The notes under the pieces are model-generated. The model did no database searches, was not told where the DNA came from, and was given only the letters and a program-made list of their open reading frames with translations. Shown here piece after piece: positions 1-5,110 of a stretch of DNA of 7,626 nt (the first letter of the stretch is position 1; every line of letters starts with the position of its first letter). The translations under genes and the position numbers were made by a program. The DNA comes from Thermoplasmatota archaeon (lineage in GTDB: Archaea > Thermoplasmatota > Penumbrarchaeia > Penumbrarchaeales > Penumbrarchaeaceae): positions 1 through 7,626 of the forward strand of contig JAUVLN010000095.1 of the NCBI GenBank assembly GCA_030600725.1, in the 5' to 3' direction.

Positions 1-228
1 CTGGATTTACAGCGGCAGGACTTGGTGGATATGGACTTTGCGGTATTAAGCACGCTCATCCGTCTGCAACTGCCTTATATCCAGTTCCTGTTCGTCAGGT
101 CACGGTTTTGCTATCGCTTCCTTCAGACATCACCTCACGATAATGCCCTTGCGAGTCGCTAGTACTTCGCCTCCACCAGGCTGTACAGGGGACTTGCACC
201 CCCAAGATACCAGACATGCCCGGCACAC
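1..228 (-). mobile_element. Group II intron, 5' part (domain I), truncated by the window edge
   Basis: A self-splicing retroelement RNA read on the minus strand, beginning at 228 with the canonical GTGTG followed by CCGGGCATG. Downstream come the conserved domain I blocks in the right order: GGGTGCAAGTCCC (188-203), TCTGAAGGAAGC (116-127), CTGACGAACAGGAAC (84-98), AAGGC, and GAGCGTGC...CAAAGTCC (33-57). A 7-bp stem TGGATAT/ATATCCA closes the ID3-like arm. From memory, the block order closely matches the Oceanobacillus iheyensis group IIC intron. Domains II-VI, the encoded reverse transcriptase/maturase and the 3' splice site are not in the window, so activity cannot be judged. Any short reading frame here is fortuitous. 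Group II identity is near certain; subclass C is inferred from similarity and from the hairpin just upstream of the insertion point. Confidence 0.93.
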
Positions 229-236
229 CACAAATG

Positions 237-262
237 GTATGGTTGGCACTTGCCAACCATAC
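237..262 (-). repeat. Perfect 12-bp hairpin between tRNA-Met and the group II intron
   Basis: The arms GTATGGTTGGCA (237-248) and TGCCAACCATAC (251-262) are exact reverse complements with two bases between them. In RNA the loop would open to about four bases. On the minus strand the stem begins one base after the tRNA CCA and ends eight bases before the group II intron. It is not followed by a long T-run; only TTTGTG follows. It may be a tRNA trailer or terminator-like hairpin that served as the target structure for a group IIC-type insertion. Confidence 0.85.
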
Positions 263-263
263 A

Positions 264-389
264 TGGTGTCGGGGACGGGGTTCGAACCCGCGACCTCCGG
301 ATATCTCCGGTACCTGGGAGCAAACAATTGCTTTTGCCCCGAAAGGGCCCCTATGAGTCCGGCGCTCCACCAGGCTGAGCCACCCCGAC
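264..389 (-). tRNA. Elongator tRNA-Met (anticodon CAT), intron-containing, CCA encoded
   Basis: Reading the minus strand from 389, the acceptor GTCGGGG pairs perfectly with CCCCGAC (274-268), followed by discriminator A267 and an encoded CCA (266-264). The D arm is GCTC/GAGC. The anticodon stem CCGGA/TCCGG encloses C-T-C-A-T-A and, after the intron, A. The T arm GCGGG-TTCGAAC-CCCGT occupies 291-275. The mature length without CCA is 74 nt. The anticodon stem lacks the GGG:CCC pairs of initiator tRNA. The overall sequence resembles archaeal elongator tRNA-Met rather than the CAT-anticodon tRNA-Ile2, though modification at C34 cannot be seen. A 49-nt intron separates positions 37 and 38. Confidence 0.95.
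303..351 (-). other. tRNA-Met intron (49 nt) at position 37/38
   Basis: The intron sits at the canonical archaeal site. C32-T33-C34 can pair with GAG near the intron's 3' end, leaving ATA as a 3' bulge cut after its second base and T-A|G as the 5' bulge. This fits a bulge-helix-bulge substrate for the splicing endonuclease, although the fourth central pair would be an A·G mismatch. The intron body contains a GCCC-TTTCG-GGGC hairpin and a GCAAA/TTTGC stem. Confidence 0.85.
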
Positions 390-435
390 GAAAAGCAAGG
401 AAACAGCTCAGGCGAGGCAGATTATCATTCCCTTT

Positions 436-443
436 TACTTAAA
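436..443 (-). promoter_or_regulatory. Possible TATA box for tRNA-Met
   Basis: TTTAAGTA on the minus strand lies about 50 bases upstream of the tRNA 5' end. Initiation about 26 bases downstream would give a leader of roughly 24 nt before the tRNA. It is the best AT-rich element there but a weak match. Confidence 0.35.
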
Positions 444-492
444 GGTTTTCGGACACCCACATCCTTGAACGTATATCAAAATTCCCATAAGT

Positions 493-507
493 ATCAATGG
501 CATTGAT
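493..507. promoter_or_regulatory. Operator-like palindrome 1 upstream of the ATPase
   Basis: ATCAATG-G-CATTGAT is a perfect 7-bp inverted repeat around a central G. It shares the 13-bp core TCAATGGCATTGA with a second copy whose centre is 33 bp downstream, about three helical turns. This suggests a dimeric DNA-binding regulator acting on the ATPase promoter; the regulator is not identifiable from this window. Confidence 0.6.
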
Positions 508-525
508 GATTTTACCAATAAAAGT

Positions 526-540
526 GTCAATGGCATTGAC
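526..540. promoter_or_regulatory. Operator-like palindrome 2, abutting the ATPase TATA box
   Basis: GTCAATG-G-CATTGAC is a perfect 7-bp inverted repeat with the same core as palindrome 1. The outer base pair changed from A/T to G/C on both arms, so symmetry is kept. It ends two bases before the TATA-like element and overlaps the expected TFB-binding region, a position where bound protein would block or assist promoter recognition. Confidence 0.65.
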
Positions 541-542
541 AA

Positions 543-551
543 TTTATTTAA
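543..551 (+). promoter_or_regulatory. TATA-like box for the AAA_14 ATPase, leaderless arrangement
   Basis: TTTATTTAA is centred about 27 bases before the ATG at 574, so transcription would begin at or next to the start codon. No Shine-Dalgarno precedes this ATG, which agrees with a leaderless mRNA. Confidence 0.65.
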
Positions 552-573
552 CCGTGGTCTTCCATTCATAACC

Positions 574-1839
574 ATGGACTCAAGGGCCCTGGAGGAAATG
601 ATCAAAGAACAGATGAAGCAGTTCATGGAGATCGATGAGAATATAATTGAACGAGAGGTCCTTGAAAAAATTGGCGACCTGAAACGATCCCCCCATATAG
701 TCATCATAAGCGGTTTGAGAAGATCGGGGAAATCAACTCTTTTAAAATTGATCAGGGAACGTCACTACCCGGATGAACCAGTTTACTACTTCAATTTCGA
801 GGATGAACGATTGCTCTCATTTGGACACAACGATTTCCAACTCCTTCTGGAGACCATGATAAAGCTGGCAGGAATATCAAATGTGATGTTCCTCGACGAG
901 GTTCAAAATATCAAAGGCTGGGAGGTATTCGTCAGGAGAATGCACGATTCGGGAATGAAGATGTACATCACAGGGTCCAATTCATCGATGTTGAGCCGGG
1001 AGCTTGGAACCAGGCTCACTGGCAGATACGTACCAATTGAACTGTTTCCATTCTCATTTGGAGAATACCTGAAGATAAAAAAGATCGAACATGAAGATCT
1101 CCTTGACATGGAGACAAGAGCTGGTGTAAAAAAGGGGTTCGAACAGTACATGATCGACGGTGGAATTCCTGAATTTGTGAGGTTTGAAAGGAAAGAATTC
1201 CTTCGATCGCTGATGGACACCGTCCTCTATCGGGATATCATCACCAGATACAACATAACGGAGGAGACGGCCTTCCGGGAGATGGTGCTCTACCTCTTCT
1301 CCAACTACGGCAATGAGCTCAATTCAACCAGGTTAAAAAGGGACCTTGGCCTGGGAAGCGAGAATACGGTAAAAAAATTCGTATCCTATCTATCCGACGC
1401 TTACCTTCTGTATACCATACATAAATACGATCCCTCGGCCAGAAAGCAGATCTATTCAAGAAAGAAGATATACATCTCTGATTCGGGATTTATAGAAACA
1501 ACATCCTTTCGATTTTCAAAGAACCTCGGAAAGTTACTGGAAAACATCGTGTTTCTGGAGCTGAAAAGGAGAGGCCTTGATATCTATTATCATCGGAACG
1601 GGTCCGAATGTGATTTCCTGATACGTGAGGGTCCCTCCATCACCAATGCGATCCAGGTGACCGTTGACCTGGGAGATCATAAGAAAAGGGGATATTCCGG
1701 GCTTCTTGAAGCAATGAGAGCCTTTAACGTGAAGAGAGGAACGATCATCACAAAGGATAGAAGAAACACCGAGAATATCGAAGGATATAACATAGAGACC
1801 ATACCGATATGGGAATGGATACTGGACGATAACCAATGA
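574..1839 (+). CDS. AAA_14/DUF4143-family ATPase
   Basis: A 421-residue protein of the widespread archaeal/bacterial ATPase family with an N-terminal AAA_14 domain and a C-terminal DUF4143 domain. Visible landmarks are Walker A GLRRSGKST (47-55), Walker B VMFLDEVQ (104-111), a sensor-like TGSNSSML (133-140) and the family signature LTGRY...FPFSFGEYL (149-165). A winged-helix-like middle follows. The C-terminus is PD-(D/E)XK-like, with LLENIVFLEL (321-330), ECDFLI (345-350) and IQVTVDL (360-366); Q361 stands where an active nuclease often has the catalytic lysine. Cellular role is unknown for most members; links to mobile elements and toxin-antitoxin-like functions have been suggested, so none is assigned. 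Length is typical and the gene appears intact. The ATG is chosen for its TATA spacing. Sampled 60-base lines are about 43% GC against 52-62% in neighbours, which suggests separate acquisition. Confidence 0.92.
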   Translation: MDSRALEEMIKEQMKQFMEIDENIIEREVLEKIGDLKRSPHIVIISGLRRSGKSTLLKLIRERHYPDEPVYYFNFEDERLLSFGHNDFQLLLETMIKLAGISNVMFLDEVQNIKGWEVFVRRMHDSGMKMYITGSNSSMLSRELGTRLTGRYVPIELFPFSFGEYLKIKKIEHEDLLDMETRAGVKKGFEQYMIDGGIPEFVRFERKEFLRSLMDTVLYRDIITRYNITEETAFREMVLYLFSNYGNELNSTRLKRDLGLGSENTVKKFVSYLSDAYLLYTIHKYDPSARKQIYSRKKIYISDSGFIETTSFRFSKNLGKLLENIVFLELKRRGLDIYYHRNGSECDFLIREGPSITNAIQVTVDLGDHKKRGYSGLLEAMRAFNVKRGTIITKDRRNTENIEGYNIETIPIWEWILDDNQ

Positions 1840-1850
1840 CACACGAAAAA

Positions 1851-1860
1851 TATGTATAAA
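1851..1860 (+). promoter_or_regulatory. TATA-like box for the small lipoprotein gene
   Basis: TATGTATAAA lies just after the ATPase stop codon, and its TATAAA part is centred about 25 bases before GTG 1882. That spacing predicts a transcript starting at the GTG, giving this gene its own leaderless promoter. It also argues against the upstream ATG at 1852, which lies inside the box. Confidence 0.55.
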
Positions 1861-1881
1861 CATGTCCCCACTACCTCCAGT

Positions 1882-2301
1882 GTGAAGCTCTATCCGCTCA
1901 TCATCGCCATCATCGCAACGATCCTCACCATCGGCTGCCTGGAGAACGTGGACCAGCTCCTGGACCCCGACCTCATTATCACCGTCGAGGAAACCTGGAC
2001 CCAAAGCGAAACCGATGACGGCAAGGTCCCCCTATCGGACCACGAATGGTTCCATATAAGGATCAACATAACCAACAACAACGACGAAGGTCCCCATCCC
2101 GTAGACGTATACCAGTTCTTCGCAAGGACGGGGGACGATTGGATATGGTGCAGGGGGCCCCCAGGCGATGAGACGATGATAGAACCAGGCGAGACCCTGG
2201 AGATGACCATCTATTTCGAGGTGGAGATCGACGAGAGACCCACGGAGCTCGAATACAGGAGAACGGTCTCCGATCCGATCTCTGCTCCCATACCGGTTTA
2301 A
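1882..2301 (+). CDS. Small secreted lipoprotein-like protein with an Ig-like (DUF4352-type) domain
   Basis: From GTG 1882 this gives 139 residues: MKLYPL, a hydrophobic stretch to about residue 17, then TIGC with Cys19 as a possible lipid-attachment site. An acidic linker and a beta-rich domain (about 30-130) follow. ITVEETW, WFHIRINITNNN, VDVYQFFARTGDDW and the late IEPGETLEMTIYFEVE resemble DUF4352/Ig-like extracellular domains, where the PGE step before the FEV strand is common. An in-frame ATG at 1852 would add ten residues in front of the signal peptide; I prefer GTG because of the upstream TATA box and the cleaner signal. It starts 43 bases after the ATPase but probably has its own promoter. 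The stop codon overlaps that of the converging surface-protein gene. Ligand or partner is unknown. The lipobox is imperfect (Thr at -3), so simple secretion or membrane anchoring is also possible. Confidence 0.8.
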   Translation: MKLYPLIIAIIATILTIGCLENVDQLLDPDLIITVEETWTQSETDDGKVPLSDHEWFHIRINITNNNDEGPHPVDVYQFFARTGDDWIWCRGPPGDETMIEPGETLEMTIYFEVEIDERPTELEYRRTVSDPISAPIPV

Positions 2302-4796
2302 CGGAACGCCGGAGGGGCCCGCCTTCTATCCTGACCCCTGCTCTCGTATCTGGCGGGAGGCCTATCCGTAACACGGGGCCTGCCCCGATCAACACCAACT
2401 TGCCTCCCCGCCCTTTCAGGACCCCTGGGGTCTCCCCGCCTATCGGATATCCTCCTATCTCCCCTGGCACCCAGGCCCTGCCGGATGTTCTGCCTCCTTG
2501 CACCATCACGACCCTCCTGCCTGATGTTGTACCTCCTTGCACCACCAACGCCCATCAGGGACTCCTCTCCGGTGGATTCACCCCCTCCAGACCTGTAGAT
2601 GTAGAACCCGAACAACACCAGGGCAAGGGCGATCATTATCACTACAATAAAGGCCAATACCATCAGGGGCGACCCCTCCTCATCCCTCTCCACATACGAC
2701 ACCTCCCCAAGCGACTCCTGGAACAGGGTCGTCCCCAGTTTCGACACCTCCAGCCCCACCTCCTCATCCACCACATCCTTCTCGATACTGAACTTGATCT
2801 CGATGGGAGTCCCCTTCTCCAGATCATGCGAATTCGAATATCTGGTCGACCCGAGAAGGAAGAGCTTGACATCGACGTCAGGGACCATTTGAGGACCCGT
2901 GAAATTCACCCTCACCACGTACATGTTCTCCTCATCGGGATCCTCCATCATCTCGGCTATGATGTCCCCCTCAATGGAGCCGATATCCAGGGAATAGTAT
3001 ATCGATGAGATGACATTTCCATCGTATTTCGCATCGATCTGCAGGTTGTATCTGCCAACCTCCGCATCGGAACTCACGGTTATCAGGAGGTTTGCACTCC
3101 CGCTGGGCAGTATAGGCGTGTCGCAGTTTGCAAATACCCCAGCCGGTACGTTCTTCACCTCCAGGTCGATCATGTCCAGGAATTCAGCGCCCACTACGGA
3201 TATACTGGACGCAAGTACCGTTGGTATCTCCCTGTAGGCAAATCCGGATGTGTACGTCAACTGCAGGGAGACCTCCTCCACATCCGGGATCATAACCAGA
3301 TCGAACTCCTCCCTGACCCTGATCCCCGCGACGGTAACGTTGATCCCCACGGTTTTTATGATCCTCTGCGTTACCTGTCCGATCGATACCATCGTGATAT
3401 CAACCTCGATGGGCTCATGGTTCGTGATCGTCAGGTCGGTGGATACCTGAAACGTCATGCCCTCCACATCATCCAGCTCCACGAGCACCGGCCCACCGAC
3501 GAAACCCTTCGGAATAACCTCGAAGGATGCGTATTCCGTCCCTCCGGAGACTATCCGGACCTCACCGAATTCAACGTTGAGCTCAACATCGTCATGCTCG
3601 AAATAAAGCATCTCCACCCATCCCTGGAATGAGGCGATTATCACCTCATTTCCTGGTCTCCCCGGTATAAGATCACCCGTCTCCACCCCCGCGATCTCCA
3701 GCCTGACATCGCTGAACTCGGTCGACCAGGCCAGGTCGGATATCACCTCTCCATCAACGTCCAACACCTGGTTGACCTTGTTGTAATAGCCTGAGATCAT
3801 ACACTCCTCGCCGTCGTTCAGCGGGTTGAACTCTCCAACCGCCATACCCTCCAGGGGATACGATCCACCCGTGGTAACGTCATGGGTCTGGAATATCAGC
3901 CTGCTCTCCCACGCGCCGGCCTCCTCCCATATCATGGTGCAGTTGCCGTTGAAATCAACTGCAATTATCTCGTTCCCATCGTGCATGGACCATATGTCGC
4001 CTACCCTGATGTTGGCGATGAGATCCTCCGAATTGGTATAGATCTTCTTCCTCGCCCATGTGGACCCGTCGTGGTGGATCTGCACAACGGAGGATTCGGT
4101 CCTCCCCTCCCCGCCCTCCAACCAGTTCTTGGTGGTAATGTAGATCTCCGCTCCTGCCACCGTGCTGTCCGCATCGGAATGGGTTATCGACCTCACGGCC
4201 CCGTCGGTTATGATCTCGGTCATGACCCAATCGGCGCCATCCCTGGCTATGTACCGTAGGTTCCAGTCCTCCGGGTCCTTGTCGGATGCGAATAGTATCT
4301 CCATTCCGGGGGCGTCATCCACGTCGGCAAGTGCCATGTTTATGATCCTGTGAGGGCTCCTGTAGATGACATCGGAGACCCACTCCCCCTCCTCGTAATA
4401 GATCATCGTTATATTCCTGGAATAACCCCCCACCACCATCTCCAGGCCCTCCCTCTCGGGAAGGAGATCCCAGATCTTTACCTCGAAGAGGGACATGGCT
4501 CCCGGGTCCTCCCATATGGTCCTTGAGGAGAAGCCGCCCTCTCCGTCAGGGTCGAGCAGGAACAGGACCCCCTTGAAATCGCAGACGGCGATCTCCACCT
4601 CACCATCACCATCCACGTCACCGATGTCCATTCCACCGGACAGGGATCTGGATGTGGATTCGTATATTCTCTCGGACCCGAAATAGCCGGCCTGAGCACC
4701 CCTGGTCTCGGATCCACCCGCAAACGTGATCGGAGCCGCTCCGATCACCAGGAAGGAGATCAGAGCCAGCGCAAAAAGGAACCTTGATCCATACAT
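2298..4796 (-). CDS. Large cell-surface protein: FG-GAP-type propeller, Ig-like domains, membrane anchor, Arg-rich tail
   Basis: An 832-residue bitopic protein. A signal peptide (1-26, ...ITFA) is followed by a propeller-like region (about 40-400) with FG-GAP/VCBS-type repeats. The clearest is MDIGDVDGDGEVEIAV (56-71), a DxDGDG calcium-binding loop; others are ALADVDDAPGMEILFA (155-170), RVGDIWSMHDGNEIIA (264-279), AVGEFNPLNDGEECMIS (319-335) and VETGDLIPGRPGNEVIIA (371-388). Residues 400-705 form about three beta-sandwich modules; SANLLITVSSDAEVGRYNLQI (567-587) resembles NEW3-type domains. A membrane helix (709-734) leads to a 98-residue tail with 26 arginines and no lysine. N-glycosylation sequons occur at N128, N285, N486 and N631. 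The signal peptide plus positive-inside rule puts the propeller outside and the tail in the cytosol. A surface binding or adhesion role is inferred; the ligand is unknown. The ATG follows a TATA-like box at leaderless-type spacing. Confidence 0.92.
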   Translation of the reverse strand: MYGSRFLFALALISFLVIGAAPITFAGGSETRGAQAGYFGSERIYESTSRSLSGGMDIGDVDGDGEVEIAVCDFKGVLFLLDPDGEGGFSSRTIWEDPGAMSLFEVKIWDLLPEREGLEMVVGGYSRNITMIYYEEGEWVSDVIYRSPHRIINMALADVDDAPGMEILFASDKDPEDWNLRYIARDGADWVMTEIITDGAVRSITHSDADSTVAGAEIYITTKNWLEGGEGRTESSVVQIHHDGSTWARKKIYTNSEDLIANIRVGDIWSMHDGNEIIAVDFNGNCTMIWEEAGAWESRLIFQTHDVTTGGSYPLEGMAVGEFNPLNDGEECMISGYYNKVNQVLDVDGEVISDLAWSTEFSDVRLEIAGVETGDLIPGRPGNEVIIASFQGWVEMLYFEHDDVELNVEFGEVRIVSGGTEYASFEVIPKGFVGGPVLVELDDVEGMTFQVSTDLTITNHEPIEVDITMVSIGQVTQRIIKTVGINVTVAGIRVREEFDLVMIPDVEEVSLQLTYTSGFAYREIPTVLASSISVVGAEFLDMIDLEVKNVPAGVFANCDTPILPSGSANLLITVSSDAEVGRYNLQIDAKYDGNVISSIYYSLDIGSIEGDIIAEMMEDPDEENMYVVRVNFTGPQMVPDVDVKLFLLGSTRYSNSHDLEKGTPIEIKFSIEKDVVDEEVGLEVSKLGTTLFQESLGEVSYVERDEEGSPLMVLAFIVVIMIALALVLFGFYIYRSGGGESTGEESLMGVGGARRYNIRQEGRDGARRQNIRQGLGARGDRRISDRRGDPRGPERAGRQVGVDRGRPRVTDRPPARYESRGQDRRRAPPAFR
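2478..2555 (-). repeat. Two tandem 39-bp units encoding GARR-x-NIRQ in the Arg-rich tail
   Basis: Two adjacent units, 39 bases apart, match at 27 of their first 31 bases. They encode GARRYNIRQ (752-760) and GARRQNIRQ (765-773). The unit is a whole number of codons (13), so copies can be gained or lost without a frameshift. The rest of the tail is more diverged but similarly rich in R, G, D and Q. Confidence 0.85.
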
Positions 4797-4819
4797 GATG
4801 GTAGATGGACTCCTACCTA

Positions 4820-4831
4820 TTTTTAATATTT
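4820..4831 (-). promoter_or_regulatory. TATA-like box for the surface-protein gene
   Basis: AAATATTAAAAA on the minus strand is centred about 30 bases before the ATG at 4796. Predicted initiation is near 4800, giving a leader of only a few bases. A GGAG at 4813-4810 is 13 bases from the ATG and would probably lie outside the transcript. Confidence 0.5.
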
Positions 4832-4907
4832 CGGGTACACCTTCAGAATGTCACACCGTTCCACACTGTACCGTAAAGGTTTAATTATACTGGTATTGAT
4901 GTTTATA

Positions 4908-4947
4908 GGCCAAAACGTAACTGATGGCACTATTATGCGTTTTGGCC
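4908..4947. repeat. 10-bp perfect inverted repeat beside a TATA-like box
   Basis: GGCCAAAACG (4908-4917) and CGTTTTGGCC (4938-4947) are exact reverse complements with 20 bases between them; in RNA a G·U and an A-U pair would extend the stem inward. The left arm directly follows TTTATA (4902-4907), so the repeat could be an operator or an RNA hairpin. It has no T-run after it in either direction, which argues against a simple intrinsic terminator. Confidence 0.7.
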
Positions 4948-4949
4948 AT

Positions 4950-5092
4950 ATAGATTGCGAACATATTATTAAAAGGAGGGAACTCAATAAAAATAAAATT
5001 TAGTCCTTTTAAGAATGTTAGAGGAAACGCAGCCCGAAGGGACCGATTCCTCGTGATCGATTATAAGTAAAAGATATCATGTTCGCAACTAT
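4950..5092 (+). other. Nested inverted repeats: possible structured RNA or MITE-like element
   Basis: The outer arms TTGCGAACAT (4955-4964) and ATGTTCGCAA (5079-5088) pair perfectly and extend outward by ATAG/CTAT (4950-4953/5089-5092) across one bulged A4954. Inside, side by side, lie TTAAAAGGA/TCCTTTTAA (4969-4977/5004-5012) and GAGGAA/TTCCTC (5021-5026/5047-5052), the latter around a small CCC-GAA-GGG hairpin. Together they can fold as a branched structure with two internal arms. I recognise no known RNA family, boxes C/D or k-turn. The strand is not determined; plus is listed because the following operon is plus. Terminal inverted repeats enclosing about 140 bases would also fit a miniature transposable element, but I see no target-site duplication. 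Confidence 0.5.
5061..5067 (+). promoter_or_regulatory. TATA-like element upstream of the three-gene operon
   Basis: TTATAAG would place initiation near 5090, giving a leader of about 20 bases that carries GGAGG. It lies inside the nested inverted-repeat region, so promoter and structured-RNA readings partly compete. Confidence 0.35.
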
Positions 5093-5101
5093 CACCACAA
5101 C

Positions 5102-5106
5102 GGAGG
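5102..5106 (+). promoter_or_regulatory. Shine-Dalgarno GGAGG without a normal start codon behind it
   Basis: GGAGG is followed at 4 bases by CTG (5111) and at 7 bases by ATC (5114), both in frame with the membrane protein. No ATG, GTG or TTG occurs in frame between the stop at 5054 and GTG 5237. Confidence 0.5.
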
Positions 5107-5110
5107 GCTT

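Noticed and set aside
37..42. CGCAAA (minus strand) as EBS1 pairing with TTTGTG (229-234) just upstream of the intron
   Set aside because: Six pairs with one G·U wobble are possible, but CGCAAA overlaps the CAAAGTCC block conserved in many group II introns, so the match may be coincidental and the exon-binding site is not assigned.
237..262. Hairpin as a proven intrinsic terminator of tRNA-Met
   Set aside because: No proper T-run follows (only TTTGTG), and archaeal termination does not normally need a hairpin.
264..389. tRNA-Ile2 (CAT with modified C34) or initiator tRNA-Met
   Set aside because: Acceptor and D-arm sequence resemble archaeal elongator tRNA-Met, and the anticodon stem lacks the initiator GGG:CCC pairs.
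95..442. Short reading frames on both strands across the left end
   Set aside because: They cross the group II intron domain I and the tRNA, whose conserved RNA motifs explain the sequence. No protein-like features are present.
493..540. CRISPR-like repeat pair
   Set aside because: There are only two copies, each a palindrome next to a promoter, with no spacer array or cas genes. Operators explain them better.
1534..2004. Minus-strand 156-codon open frame
   Set aside because: It is antisense to the ATPase C-terminus and the lipoprotein start, both with clear motifs; no promoter or ribosome site supports it.
2400..3008. Plus-strand 202-codon open frame opposite the surface-protein gene
   Set aside because: It lies fully antisense to the well-supported surface protein, is rich in Pro, His and Leu without domain features, and follows from the high-GC opposite strand.
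4950..5092. Box C/D or H/ACA guide RNA
   Set aside because: No convincing C box, D box or k-turn is seen. ACA occurs downstream of the outer stem, but the pocket geometry cannot be verified by eye.
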